Source: an uncultured Bacteroides sp. (GTDB taxonomy: Bacteria > Bacteroidota > Bacteroidia > Bacteroidales > Bacteroidaceae). From it: DNA of 64,000 nucleotides. The notes beneath the pieces were generated by a model. The model had not been told where the DNA came from. It made no database searches and saw nothing but the letters and a program-made list of their open reading frames with translations. Made by a program: the position numbers and the translations under genes. The stretch is taken from NCBI RefSeq assembly GCF_937912035.1, contig NZ_CALDPF010000039.1:1-64000 (forward strand), written 5' to 3'. Below, one piece after another: positions 8,831-17,601 of this stretch (the first letter of the stretch is position 1; the number at the start of each line of letters is the position of its first letter).

Positions 8831-10249
8831 ATGTTAAATAACTATTTAACGCAACAAATTAAGCGAAATTTTTGTTACAAACCAACAGATGAGCAAGAAA
8901 AAGCTATAGAATGTATAGCAGAATTCTTGTTTAACCCCCAAAATGATGCTTTGTTATTACTTAAAGGTTATGCCGGAACCGGTAAGACCACATTGATTGG
9001 AGCCGTTGTCAAGACTTTGTCTGAACTTCGTGCTGGTTATGTGCTGATGGCTTCTACCGGAAGAGCAGCCAAAGTATTTTCTCATTACTCAGGAGTTTCT
9101 GCTTATACAATACATAAGAAGATTTATCGCCAGAAATCTTTTTCTAATGATTTAGATAATTTTTCGTTGAATGACAATCTTCACAAGAATACGTTGTTTA
9201 TAGTAGATGAGGCATCTATGATTTCTAACGATGGACTTTCAGGAGCGTCATTCGGAAGTGGAAGACTGCTTGATGATCTGATAGAGTATGTATATGCTGG
9301 TCAAGGATGTCGCCTTATTATAATAGGTGATGATGCGCAGTTACCTCCGGTAGGCGAGGATGAAAGTCCAGCTTTGTGTGCTGACGTGTTGCGTGGCTAT
9401 GGACTTGATGTTACAGAATGTATTTTGACAGAGGTAATCCGATATTCTGGTAGAAACGGAATACTTTTTAATGCAACTATGCTTCGTGAAAGAATGCTTA
9501 CAGATGATATATACAATCTTCCTGTATTATCACTCAAGGCTTATGATGACATATCTTCTGTTTCTGGAAGCGAATTGATTGAAACCATAAACTCATCATA
9601 TAGCGAGGTTGGTATGGATGAGACTATGATAATTTGTCGATCCAACAAACGGGCTTACCTTTATAATAAAGGAATCAGAAACACAATTCTTTATCGTGAA
9701 GACGAATTGAATACTGGTGATATACTTATGATAGCAAAGAATAACTATCATTGGACGACAGACTGTAAGGAGATGGATTTTATTGCAAACGGAGATATAG
9801 CAGTGGTACGTCGTGTGCGAAGGACACAAGAAATGTATGGATTCAGGTTTGCTGATGTTGTGTTGTCTTTTCCTGACCATAATGATATTGAGTTTGAACT
9901 AAAGATTTTACTCGATACACTTCATTCAGATTATCCTTCGCTGTCAAGAGAAGACAGCGACCGCTTGTTCAATGCCGTAATGGAAGACTATTCTGATATA
10001 ACCAACAAGAGGGAACGTATGAAGAAACTAAAGGAAGACAGTTTCTATAATGCTCTCCAGGTGAAATATGCATACGCTGTAACATGCCATAAGGCACAGG
10101 GTGGACAGTGGAAAAGAATATTTATAGACCAGGGATATATTACCGAAGATACTTTTACACCCGATTATTACCGTTGGTTATATACCGCCTTGACACGAGC
10201 CAGTGAGAAACTTTATCTTGTCAACTGGCCCGAAAGTCAGATTGAATAA
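8831..10249 (+). CDS. RecD-like superfamily 1 DNA helicase
   Basis: 472 aa. ATP-dependent 5'-3' helicase of the RecD/Pif1-like group, probably acting in DNA repair. Walker A GYAGTGKTT is near residue 48 and Walker B FIVDEASM near residue 126. Motif III GDDAQLPPVG is near residue 168, and the C-terminal UvrD_C_2 block YAYAVTCHKAQGGQW (about residues 415-430) is followed by WLYTALTRA. No RecB or RecC gene is near, and it lacks the long N-terminal domain of RecD2, so it is a compact stand-alone form common in Bacteroidetes. Its last 29 bases overlap the convergent MATE gene. Confidence 0.92.
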   Translation: MLNNYLTQQIKRNFCYKPTDEQEKAIECIAEFLFNPQNDALLLLKGYAGTGKTTLIGAVVKTLSELRAGYVLMASTGRAAKVFSHYSGVSAYTIHKKIYRQKSFSNDLDNFSLNDNLHKNTLFIVDEASMISNDGLSGASFGSGRLLDDLIEYVYAGQGCRLIIIGDDAQLPPVGEDESPALCADVLRGYGLDVTECILTEVIRYSGRNGILFNATMLRERMLTDDIYNLPVLSLKAYDDISSVSGSELIETINSSYSEVGMDETMIICRSNKRAYLYNKGIRNTILYREDELNTGDILMIAKNNYHWTTDCKEMDFIANGDIAVVRRVRRTQEMYGFRFADVVLSFPDHNDIEFELKILLDTLHSDYPSLSREDSDRLFNAVMEDYSDITNKRERMKKLKEDSFYNALQVKYAYAVTCHKAQGGQWKRIFIDQGYITEDTFTPDYYRWLYTALTRASEKLYLVNWPESQIE

Positions 10250-11534
10250 GACGATAGGTTAGTATAGTTTGGACACTTCCTCTTACGAACAGATATAAAA
10301 TGAAAGCCATCCATAGAGAATGATTTCCCAGCGCATTGTCTGATAAATAGTATGTTGAGAAAAATACAACGGAAGCTACCAATATAGAGCGCAGCATTAT
10401 GCCTGTCGCTGTGGATCCTATGCATATTCCATCGAGAATGAAAGCCATAAATCCGGCAAAAGGTATTGCCAGTACCCAATAGTAATATTCGGATGAATTT
10501 TTTATCACATCAGTATCGTCTGTGAGTAACTGTAGAAAGTCTTTTCCGCCAATTGTATATAATAAGGTGAAGAACACTGCAACTCCGCTTCCCCAGTAAA
10601 TAAGATGTTTGACTGTCTGACGAAGAAGTATGTTGTTTCGGCTGCCTATATGCTTGCCTACCAAAGCTTCTCCTGCATATGCAAATCCGTCCATTATATA
10701 TGAGAAGATTGTAAACAGCTGCATTAGCAGAGTGTTAACAGCAAGGGTAATATCTCCGTATGCCGCTCCGGACGATGTAAAGAACACTGTAACCGCCACT
10801 ATGCATAAGGTCCTGAAAAATATATCTCTGTTTACTTTGAAGAAAATAGACATACTTTTCTTGTTGAAAACATTAGCAGAAGATATGTCCCATGTATATT
10901 TTCTGGTATATTTAAGTCCAAGAAGAATACCCATCATTAATCCTGCATATTGCGCAATTACAGTACCGTATGCCACACCTTCTATTTTCATTCCTATTCC
11001 CTTTACAAAAAAAAGACTTGCAGCAATGTTTATTACGTTCTGTGTTATGACTATGAACATAGGGTACTTGGAGTTTTGCATTCCAAGAAACCAACCTGTG
11101 AAACTGTATAGCCCCAGTACAGCTGGAGCTCCCCAAATGCATATATGGAAATATTCCGAAGCGTATGTTTTTACATCTGCACTGGCATCAATAAAAAGAA
11201 AGGCTATGCTGACAATGGGTGTTTGCAGCACAATAAGTATGGTTGCCAGCAGAATGCTAATTCCCATTGATCGTAGCAGTATATTACGGCATTCGTTGTT
11301 ATTTCTACTTCCGTATGCTTGTGATGTCAGACCTCCTGTTCCCATTCTCAGGAAACCAAAAATCCAGTAAATCATATTGAACAGCATACCTCCTACGGCT
11401 ATGGCACCTATGTATGCAACATCTCCCAAATGTCCGGTTATGGTTACATCTACCAGTCCCAGTAGTGGTACTGTGATATTCGAAATGATTGATGGTATGG
11501 CTATCTGCAGAATTTCCTTGTTTGTCTGGTTCAT
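10221..11534 (-). CDS. MATE family efflux transporter (DinF-like)
   Basis: 437 aa with about 12 hydrophobic segments in two repeated halves (typical MATE fold). The N-terminal IAIPSIISNITVPLLGLVD and the later 'LVGKHIG' element are characteristic. It would export drugs or metabolites by H+ or Na+ antiport across the inner membrane; the substrate is unknown. It is the third gene of a minus-strand operon (yraN, birA, this gene), 18 bases after birA. It overlaps the helicase gene at the 3' end. Confidence 0.93.
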   Translation of the reverse strand: MNQTNKEILQIAIPSIISNITVPLLGLVDVTITGHLGDVAYIGAIAVGGMLFNMIYWIFGFLRMGTGGLTSQAYGSRNNNECRNILLRSMGISILLATILIVLQTPIVSIAFLFIDASADVKTYASEYFHICIWGAPAVLGLYSFTGWFLGMQNSKYPMFIVITQNVINIAASLFFVKGIGMKIEGVAYGTVIAQYAGLMMGILLGLKYTRKYTWDISSANVFNKKSMSIFFKVNRDIFFRTLCIVAVTVFFTSSGAAYGDITLAVNTLLMQLFTIFSYIMDGFAYAGEALVGKHIGSRNNILLRQTVKHLIYWGSGVAVFFTLLYTIGGKDFLQLLTDDTDVIKNSSEYYYWVLAIPFAGFMAFILDGICIGSTATGIMLRSILVASVVFFSTYYLSDNALGNHSLWMAFILYLFVRGSVQTILTYRLIQSDFRAS

Positions 11535-11552
11535 GTTTCTGTGTTTGTTATA

Positions 11553-12290
11553 TTATATAATGTATGACACTTCCTTGAACAGATATTTTCTCACGTTTCC
11601 TTCTCTGTCTTTAAGTACGAGGCGTCCGTCTTTCTCTATATCCTCTATTGTAGCGTCAAATGCTCCATTGTCGTCTTTATACTTATGGAAACCATCTTTC
11701 CTGTATATGGCATCAAAATATTTTTTTCGGATAAAATCACTTTCTCCATTCTCGTACATATTATAATAGCCGCTTGCTGAGTTCATTATTTTGTGAAGAA
11801 CAGATTCAATATCATATTCCTGTCCAGTGATCTGTGATAGTGAGACTGGATTAGGCGCGCCACTTCTGAAAACTTTCTGATTCAGATTTACACCGGTTCC
11901 AGAGATGGAACGTTCTATGTTCATGCCGTTCAAGTCGTTTTCTATGAGTGTTCCGCAGATTTTCTTGTCCATCCAATAGATGTCGTTGGGCCATTTTATG
12001 CTTATCCCGTCAGTGTATTCCGACAGAGTATCGAACAATGCAAGAGCAGTAATCTGCAGCAGTATGAAATGTTCTCTGGCAGGCAGTTCCTTCGGAAAAA
12101 CCACAAAGCTGAACAGCAGATTCTTTCCGTTTTCTGATTCCCACTTGTTTCCTCGCTGTCCTCTGCCGTCGGTTTGAAAAGATGAATATACAGATGTAAG
12201 GTCTTTTGTACAATCTTTTGAACAAATTTCTGCCAGACTTACGTTTGTAGAAATAGTCTGTGGTATATATATAGGTTCGGGATAATTCAT
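11553..12290 (-). CDS. birA: Biotin--[acetyl-CoA-carboxylase] ligase
   Basis: 245 aa. Attaches biotin to carrier-protein lysines using ATP through biotinyl-AMP. The adenylate-binding loop TDGRGQRGNKW is at residues 40-50 (the usual GRGRxGRxW form). ISIKWPNDIYWMDKKICG is near residue 99, and the GVNLNQ segment follows. There is no N-terminal DNA-binding domain, so it is a class I ligase without repressor function. It lies 26 bases after yraN and 18 bases before the MATE gene. Confidence 0.94.
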   Translation of the reverse strand: MNYPEPIYIPQTISTNVSLAEICSKDCTKDLTSVYSSFQTDGRGQRGNKWESENGKNLLFSFVVFPKELPAREHFILLQITALALFDTLSEYTDGISIKWPNDIYWMDKKICGTLIENDLNGMNIERSISGTGVNLNQKVFRSGAPNPVSLSQITGQEYDIESVLHKIMNSASGYYNMYENGESDFIRKKYFDAIYRKDGFHKYKDDNGAFDATIEDIEKDGRLVLKDREGNVRKYLFKEVSYII

Positions 12291-12316
12291 TGTAAATCTT
12301 TAATTAATGTATTGTT

Positions 12317-12682
12317 TTACCATACTGGAGAAATAAAGGCATCCTCAATATGTTTTATCTTGAAATTTCCGTTTTGTCCGGTTATGGATATAATGTCAAA
12401 CCTTACATTAAGGTCAATCATATTTTTCTTTATATACACATCTGCAGCATTGATAATCCTTCTTATCTTTTTGTCGGACACTGTGTATTCAGGTTCACCA
12501 TAAACATTGGTACTTCTTGTTCTTATTTCTGCAATAATCAGGCAGTTGTCTTTTCTTGCTATTATATCCAATTCCAATTTTCTCCATGTCCAGTTTCTTT
12601 CCTTTATCTCGTATCCTTTTTCCTGAAGAAACTGACATGCAATGTCTTCTCCTGTTTTTCCTAAAATGTTATGTTGAGCCAT
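12317..12682 (-). CDS. YraN family (UPF0102) endonuclease-like protein
   Basis: 121 aa, the standard length. The restriction-endonuclease-like fold is marked by GEDIACQFLQEKGYEIKERN and then LELDIIARKDNCLIIAEIR, which carry the D...ExR/K-type acidic residues. The usual 'GEIDLI' is 'LELDII' here, and 'EVK' is 'EIR', so the putative active site is slightly changed. First gene of the yraN-birA-MATE operon. A TATTTTTG box at 12697-12704 (minus strand) is probably its -7 element. Confidence 0.9.
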   Translation of the reverse strand: MAQHNILGKTGEDIACQFLQEKGYEIKERNWTWRKLELDIIARKDNCLIIAEIRTRSTNVYGEPEYTVSDKKIRRIINAADVYIKKNMIDLNVRFDIISITGQNGNFKIKHIEDAFISPVW

Positions 12683-12755
12683 TTTGTCATTTTTTGCAAA
12701 AATACTTATTTATTTTTTCTTAATTAACCGGAAGTAGATTAATTTTGCACACTGA

Positions 12756-12989
12756 ATGATAGCAAAAGGTAAAACAAGAAAGAGAGTACCGTCATCTGTT
12801 CCACCGCGCAAGCAGCGTATGGTATGTCTGATGAGTGAAGAAGAAATCCGCATTGTGGAATGTTATCTCAAGAAATATAAGATAACAAACAAGGCGAGAT
12901 GGCTTCGTGAGACCGTATTGTCTCATATCCATCAGCAGTTGGACGATGATTATCCTACTCTTTTTAATGAACATGAAATGCGCAGGTAG
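12756..12989 (+). CDS. Small basic protein, possibly ribbon-helix-helix
   Basis: 77 aa. A very basic N-terminal tail (residues 1-21) is followed by MSEEEIRIVECYLKKYKI and NKARWLRETVLSHI. The layout resembles a MobC/ribbon-helix-helix DNA-binding domain, but this is a resemblance only. It ends 3 bases before tadA and is likely co-transcribed with it. A -7-like box TAATTTTG (12740-12747) ends only 8 bases before the ATG, so the transcript would be nearly leaderless. An internal Met at residue 26 is a possible alternative start. Confidence 0.7.
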   Translation: MIAKGKTRKRVPSSVPPRKQRMVCLMSEEEIRIVECYLKKYKITNKARWLRETVLSHIHQQLDDDYPTLFNEHEMRR

Positions 12990-12992
12990 TAT

Positions 12993-13427
12993 ATGGCAGA
13001 CGATAAATTCTATATGAAGCAAGCCCTTGTCGAGGCAGAGCGTGCGGCAGAGAGGGGAGAGGTTCCGGTGGGGGCCGTAGTGGTTTGTCGTGACCGTATA
13101 ATAGCTCGTGCACATAACTTGACCGAAACTTTGAATGATGTTACGGCTCATGCAGAGATGCAGGCTATTACTGCGGCAGCAAATGCTTTGGGAGCAAAGT
13201 ATTTGAATGACTGTACGCTTTATGTCACTGTAGAGCCATGTGTGATGTGTGCCGGTGCAATAGCTTGGGCACAAACTGGGAAACTGGTATTTGGTGCGTC
13301 TGATGAGAAAAGGGGATATCAGCGTTATGCTCCGGATGCGCTTCATCCAAAGACTGTAGTTGTTTCCGGAATTTTAGCTGACGAATGTGCTGATTTGATG
13401 AAGGATTTCTTCAAGAAAAGAAGGTGA
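12993..13427 (+). CDS. tadA: tRNA-specific adenosine deaminase / nucleoside deaminase
   Basis: 144 aa. Zinc-dependent deaminase of the CDA fold. The zinc and catalytic residues are complete: H53-A-E55 (HAEMQAI) and PCVMC (C82, C85). TadA converts A34 of tRNA-Arg(ACG) to inosine. The close relatedness to guanine deaminases leaves a small doubt, but the length and the VEPCVMCAGAI form favour TadA. It starts 3 bases after the upstream small basic protein gene. Confidence 0.92.
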   Translation: MADDKFYMKQALVEAERAAERGEVPVGAVVVCRDRIIARAHNLTETLNDVTAHAEMQAITAAANALGAKYLNDCTLYVTVEPCVMCAGAIAWAQTGKLVFGASDEKRGYQRYAPDALHPKTVVVSGILADECADLMKDFFKKRR

Positions 13428-13720
13428 TTTTTTTTATAGTTTCTAATGCTGTTTTTTATAGATAATTTTTTGCTTCTTCCATAAAATAATACACTTCAGA
13501 ATGTATCTTCCCGGCTTGGGTGTTTCTTCTGTTTAAAATCCACTAAATATTCTTGATATTTGCATTAAAAGATAATTCTACAGGCAGTATTTCTGTGAAA
13601 TCTATATTTACTAGATAGAAACAGATAAAAATGTAATTGTAGGATTGTAAGCTTAAGCATGATTGTACAATAATGTGATATTTGAGTTCAATATTTTGTG
13701 TAATTATTAAATGTAAGATT
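13428..13720. other. Intergenic stretch before the envelope operon
   Basis: 293 bases, very AT-rich. I see no open frame of interest and no convincing terminator hairpin. No clean TAnnTTTG box was found, although the promoter of the following operon must lie here. Confidence 0.5.
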
Positions 13721-14317
13721 ATGAACAGATTGTTTATATTTTTATTTGTATCCTTTTTCTCGTCAGCAATTTTGAATGCCCAAAGTTTTTCGGAAAGAAG
13801 GAAAGCAGACAGAGAAAGGTGGTATAAAGAAAAAGAACAGGTAGAATCGCTCAAAAGACGAAGAAAAGAAGTTAGTGAATTTCAGATTGACCATAATGCA
13901 TCAGCTACAGCATTAGAAGAACGAAAGTTTGTGTTGGAGGCAGACAGAATTGTTTTCAAATATGGTCAGAGTGTTTATGTCAATTCGAATACAAATTTTA
14001 TTTCTCTTTTTGATGATGAGGCTGCTGTGCAAATTTCGCCAATGAATGCTCACCCTGGGTTCAATGGCTTGGGAGGAATAACGCTTGACGGACGTACTTC
14101 GGATGTGAAAGTTACACGTGACAGGAAAAACAATATTCGATTATCTATGAATATAATGGGAGTTGCAATATCTGCCAGAGTTGATATTATTCTTTACGAA
14201 GGAAGTGATCAGGCTTATGTTACTATTAATCCGAATTTTAATTCAAACAGAATAGAACTTATTGGAAAAATTGTTCCTTTTGAACAATCGAAAGTGTTCA
14301 AAGGTACTTCAATTTAA
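13721..14317 (+). CDS. DUF4251 domain exported protein
   Basis: The ATG at 13721 gives MNRLFIFLFVSFFSSAILNA as a signal peptide cleaved before QSFSE; an in-frame upstream ATG at 13682 would bury this signal and is rejected. Mature residues about 20-50 are highly charged and helical (RRKADRERWYKEKEQ). The DUF4251 beta-rich domain follows. Periplasmic or outer-membrane location is expected and the function is not known. First of four genes with gaps of 18-25 bases, probably one operon. Confidence 0.88.
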   Translation: MNRLFIFLFVSFFSSAILNAQSFSERRKADRERWYKEKEQVESLKRRRKEVSEFQIDHNASATALEERKFVLEADRIVFKYGQSVYVNSNTNFISLFDDEAAVQISPMNAHPGFNGLGGITLDGRTSDVKVTRDRKNNIRLSMNIMGVAISARVDIILYEGSDQAYVTINPNFNSNRIELIGKIVPFEQSKVFKGTSI

Positions 14318-14339
14318 TTAATTCTTAAAATTTACAGAT

Positions 14340-14963
14340 ATGAAAAAATGGTTATTGGCATCGTTTGCTGTTCTGATAATGGCATCGTGCGAGAAGGAAC
14401 ACGGATTGGACAATGATTATCTGGTTTATACAAATTATGATAATTCTTTTAACTTCAAGGATTATTCGACATTCTATATTCCAGACAAGATAATGGCTAT
14501 AAGTTATGAGATAGAACCTGATTATATAGAAGGAGATATGGCCGATAGGATTGTACGTATGTATGTTGATAATATGGAAGCTATGGGATATACCAGAGTG
14601 GAAAATAAGGAAGATGCAGATCTTGGTATTCAGCTTACATACATAAATGATACTCACCACTTTGTGTCATATTTTGATTCGCCATACTGGTGGTGGGGGT
14701 ATTCCGGATATTGGTCACCGTCGTTTTGGGGTAATTGGGGATACTGGTATTATCCTTATCCTGTAAGCTACTCATACAGTGAAGGCTCACTACTGACAGA
14801 TATGGTGAATTTGAAGGCCGAGCAAGGTGATGAAGAGAAACTTCCTGTAGTATGGAACTCTTATATTAGCGGTTTGTCAACTGGATCAAAATATATGGAT
14901 ACCTCGCTTTTAGTTAGAGGAGTAAACCAAAGTTTCCTTCAGTCTGGATATTTAAAGAAATAG
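14340..14963 (+). CDS. DUF4136 domain lipoprotein
   Basis: 207 aa. Lipoprotein signal MKKWLLASFAVLIMASC with the lipobox Cys at 17. The DUF4136 body starts with YTNYDNSFNFKDYSTFYIPD and contains an unusually aromatic Trp/Tyr-rich stretch near residues 117-140 (SPYWWWGYSGYW). DUF4136 lipoproteins sit in the envelope and have no settled function. It lies 22 bases after the DUF4251 gene and 25 before the beta-barrel gene. Confidence 0.88.
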   Translation: MKKWLLASFAVLIMASCEKEHGLDNDYLVYTNYDNSFNFKDYSTFYIPDKIMAISYEIEPDYIEGDMADRIVRMYVDNMEAMGYTRVENKEDADLGIQLTYINDTHHFVSYFDSPYWWWGYSGYWSPSFWGNWGYWYYPYPVSYSYSEGSLLTDMVNLKAEQGDEEKLPVVWNSYISGLSTGSKYMDTSLLVRGVNQSFLQSGYLKK

Positions 14964-14988
14964 ATTAATGAATTAAAATATTTATGAT

Positions 14989-15609
14989 ATGAAAACTATA
15001 GTTAAACGTCAGATAGTTGCAATAGTTCTGTTTCTGATATGTGTGATTCCTGTATTGGCACAGGGATATACCAGAGGACATTTTAGTGTAGGTTGGCAGT
15101 ATGGTTCACCGTTTGCGACCGATTTTGCAGATAACCCAAGTGGTTATGGAATGTCTTTTGACGGTGGATATTACATCAATCCTTTTCTTTCAGTTGGTGG
15201 ATTTGTAAGTTTCCAGAGGAATTATGAATATGTACCTAGAGCCACATATCCGGTAGGAGAGACAGGATCAGTAACAACTGACCAGCAGCATTGTCTGCAT
15301 CAGATTCCGTTTGGAGCATATTTAAGATACAGGTTATTTACGGGAACTTTCCAGCCTTTTTTTGGAATAAAGGCCGGTGCAAACTATATGTACGCTTATT
15401 CGGATCTGCCTACAGCAAGATATTATGATGACACATGGGGATTCCATTTGTCTCCGGAAATTGGTGTAGCCATATTTCCGTTTAAGGATAGCAGATTAGG
15501 CTTCAATATAGCAGGATATTACAGTTATTCTACTAATCAGTCTAAGATTTTTTCTTATGATATGAACGGAGTGAATAATGCAGGTTTCAGGCTAGGTTTG
15601 ATTTTCTAA
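14989..15609 (+). CDS. Small outer-membrane beta-barrel protein
   Basis: 206 aa. A signal peptide (cleaved near residue 25 after VLAQ) is followed by an 8-strand-type barrel with alternating hydrophobic strands. It ends in FRLGLIF, with the C-terminal phenylalanine that the BAM machinery recognises. It resembles the OmpA/OprF-like small porin fold (outer membrane protein beta-barrel domain). Third gene of the four-gene envelope operon. The specific role is unknown. Confidence 0.85.
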   Translation: MKTIVKRQIVAIVLFLICVIPVLAQGYTRGHFSVGWQYGSPFATDFADNPSGYGMSFDGGYYINPFLSVGGFVSFQRNYEYVPRATYPVGETGSVTTDQQHCLHQIPFGAYLRYRLFTGTFQPFFGIKAGANYMYAYSDLPTARYYDDTWGFHLSPEIGVAIFPFKDSRLGFNIAGYYSYSTNQSKIFSYDMNGVNNAGFRLGLIF

Positions 15610-15627
15610 CTTTCAAAAAATACAATT

Positions 15628-15834
15628 ATGATACGTATTAATGGTATGTTTGTTGATAAAGCAAAGTTGCTTTACAACGTTTTGGTAAGTTTAGGTCAAA
15701 GTACATTCAATGAGCTGAAAGAGAAAACGAATCTTACAGATGTTGATTTATGTATGGCTTTGTGTGGCTTGATGAAAGTTAACAAGATATATCAGAAGAA
15801 GGTTGATGATGAAATAATTTATGGTATCGCATGA
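15628..15834 (+). CDS. Small winged-helix protein (DUF2582-like)
   Basis: 68 aa. The whole protein is one predicted winged helix: ALLYN-like first helix, TFNELKEKTNLTDVDLCMAL as helix-turn-helix, and KIYQKKVDDEIIYGIA as the wing. It resembles the winged helix-turn-helix family PF10771. It lies 18 bases after the barrel gene and ends the operon. It may regulate its own operon, but that is a guess. Confidence 0.8.
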   Translation: MIRINGMFVDKAKLLYNVLVSLGQSTFNELKEKTNLTDVDLCMALCGLMKVNKIYQKKVDDEIIYGIA

Positions 15835-15915
15835 AAGTGTTTTTTTAAGGTACTATCTTCATAAGTTATGTATGTGTAAAATAAGGAAGATAAATAAGGC
15901 TAATAAACCTTTTTA

Positions 15916-15931
15916 AAACAACATGTTGTTT
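15916..15931. promoter_or_regulatory. 16-bp perfect palindrome, candidate operator
   Basis: AAACAACATGTTGTTT is self-complementary over 16 bases. It lies just before the terminator hairpin and about 145 bases upstream of the TetR -33 box, so an operator role is possible but the position is not ideal. Confidence 0.35.
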
Positions 15932-15936
15932 GCATT

Positions 15937-15982
15937 AAAATTCCTTGTCGTTTTAATTAGAATGACAGGGAATTTTTTTTTT
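15937..15982 (+). terminator. Rho-independent terminator of the envelope operon
   Basis: A 13-bp stem with one G-T wobble (15937-15949 with 15964-15976) runs into ten T residues from 15973. It closes the DUF4251-DUF4136-barrel-winged-helix transcript. Confidence 0.85.
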
Positions 15983-16073
15983 ATGTTTACAGAAGCTGAT
16001 TTAGCATTATTTTTGCTCGAATCTGCGGCCTATGAAACAGTATTGTAGAGTGAATAACAAAATTTACCATATA

Positions 16074-16105
16074 TTTGTATTATATGATATAAAGATGTAT
16101 TTTTG
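16074..16105 (+). promoter_or_regulatory. Promoter of TetR gene
   Basis: TTTG (16074-16077), a 20-base gap and TATTTTTG (16098-16105) form a clean Bacteroides-type promoter. It ends 39 bases before the TetR start codon. Confidence 0.7.
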
Positions 16106-16144
16106 CACACAGATACAGATGATGTGCAATAGAATGAAGATAAT

Positions 16145-16738
16145 ATGACAGTATTAAAAACCAGAGCCAAACTAGTGGATGTTGCCAGACAACTTTTTGC
16201 AAAAAAAGGAGTTGAGGATACTACTATGAATGATATTGCTATTGCTTCAAAAAAAGGGCGAAGGACACTATATACATATTTCAAGAGTAAGGAAGAAATA
16301 TATATGGCTGTGGTTGAAGCTGAAATCGAAATGTTATATCAAACACTGCATAAAGTGGCACAGAAAGACATTTCGCCTGAGAAAAAAATATTGGAACTTA
16401 TATTTACACATCTGGAGACTACCAAGACTATTGTTTATAGGAATGGAACTTTAAGAGCTGATTTCTTTCGTGATATATGGAAGGTGGAGGCAGAAAGAAA
16501 AGATTTTGACATAAAGGAGGTTGCTTTGTTCAAAAAGATACTTCAGGAAGGTAAAGAGGCTGGTGTGTTTGATATTGATGATGTGGAAATTACGGCTTCT
16601 ATTCTTCATTTCTGTATAAAAGGTATAGAAGTTCCGTTTATAAGGGGACAGATAGCCGAGGAACTTGATGACGAAACATCGTGGAGGTATGTCAAAAAGA
16701 TAGTTTATGGAGCTTTGGGATGCAAGGCTGATGATTAA
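16145..16738 (+). CDS. TetR/AcrR family transcriptional regulator
   Basis: 197 aa. The N-terminal TetR helix-turn-helix is at about residues 8-55: ARQLFAKKGVEDTTMNDIAI, then KKGRRTLYTYFKSKEE. A helical ligand-binding domain follows. It lies 36 bases upstream of fabG on the same strand, so it probably forms a short operon with it. A role in lipid-synthesis control fits the neighbour but is inference. Its own good promoter is visible. Confidence 0.92.
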   Translation: MTVLKTRAKLVDVARQLFAKKGVEDTTMNDIAIASKKGRRTLYTYFKSKEEIYMAVVEAEIEMLYQTLHKVAQKDISPEKKILELIFTHLETTKTIVYRNGTLRADFFRDIWKVEAERKDFDIKEVALFKKILQEGKEAGVFDIDDVEITASILHFCIKGIEVPFIRGQIAEELDDETSWRYVKKIVYGALGCKADD

Positions 16739-16774
16739 TAATATAAAGACAGTAATATTTTAAACTAAATAATT

Positions 16775-17521
16775 ATGGGATTATTAACTGGAAAAACTGC
16801 TATCGTAACTGGTGCTGCTCGTGGTATCGGTAAGGCTATAGCATTGAAGTTTGCTGCAGAAGGAGCAAACATTGCGTTTACTGATTTGGTAATCGATGAA
16901 AACGGATTGAACACAGAAAAGGAAATTGCAGCTTTCGGTGTTAAGGTTAAAGGTTATGCTTCGAATGCTGCAAATTTTGAGGATACTGCAAAGGTCGTTG
17001 AACAGATCAAGGAAGAATTCGGTTCAATTGATATCCTTGTAAACAATGCAGGTATTACAAAAGACGGATTAATGATGCGTATGAGCGAAGCTCAGTGGGA
17101 TGCTGTTATTGCTGTAAACTTGAAGTCTGCATTCAACTTCATACATGCTTGTACTCCAATCATGATGCGTCAGAAGAGTGGTAACATCATCAATATGGCA
17201 TCTGTAGTAGGTGTACACGGAAATGCAGGTCAGTGCAACTATTCTGCGTCTAAGGCAGGTATGATTGGTTTGGCTAAATCTATTGCTCAGGAACTTGGTT
17301 CTCGTGGTATACGCGCAAACGCTATCGCTCCTGGATTTATTATCACAGAAATGACAGCACAGCTTTCTGATGAAGTTAAGGCTGAATGGAACAAACGTAT
17401 TCCTTTGCGTCGTGGCGGTACTCCTGAAGATGTTGCAAATACTGCATTGTATCTTGCTTCTGACTTGTCTGCATATGTTTCAGGTCAGGTTATTCAGGTT
17501 GACGGTGGTATGAATATGTAA
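16775..17521 (+). CDS. fabG: 3-oxoacyl-[acyl-carrier-protein] reductase
   Basis: 248 aa, short-chain dehydrogenase. Reduces 3-oxoacyl-ACP with NADPH in fatty-acid elongation. The cofactor loop TGAARGIG is at residues 12-19, NNAG (VNNAGITKDGLM) lies mid-protein, and the catalytic Tyr156 and Lys160 are in NYSASK. The PGFI and 'VDGGMNM' endings are typical FabG. Codon use is stronger (more regular) than in neighbours, as expected for a highly expressed gene. Downstream terminator at 17544. Confidence 0.95.
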   Translation: MGLLTGKTAIVTGAARGIGKAIALKFAAEGANIAFTDLVIDENGLNTEKEIAAFGVKVKGYASNAANFEDTAKVVEQIKEEFGSIDILVNNAGITKDGLMMRMSEAQWDAVIAVNLKSAFNFIHACTPIMMRQKSGNIINMASVVGVHGNAGQCNYSASKAGMIGLAKSIAQELGSRGIRANAIAPGFIITEMTAQLSDEVKAEWNKRIPLRRGGTPEDVANTALYLASDLSAYVSGQVIQVDGGMNM

Positions 17522-17543
17522 TTTTCATATACGATATAGTTTG

Positions 17544-17588
17544 GGCACAGGCTTCGTTGGTATAATGAAATCTGTGCCTGTTTTTTTA
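17544..17588 (+). terminator. Rho-independent terminator after fabG
   Basis: A 7-bp stem GGCACAG/CTGTGCC (17544-17550 with 17572-17578) is followed by seven T from 17581. It has a 21-base loop. Confidence 0.75.
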
Positions 17589-17601
17589 TAAATATATTCC
17601 T

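Larger units (their letters stand above)
15835..16144. other. Intergenic stretch between envelope operon and TetR gene
   Basis: 310 bases. It contains a 16-bp palindrome (15916-15931), a terminator (15937-15982) and the TetR promoter (16074-16105). No other feature is seen. Confidence 0.6.

Noticed and set aside
10630..11370. 246-codon open frame on the plus strand
   Set aside because: It lies wholly antisense to the MATE transporter and has the composition of a mirrored membrane protein.
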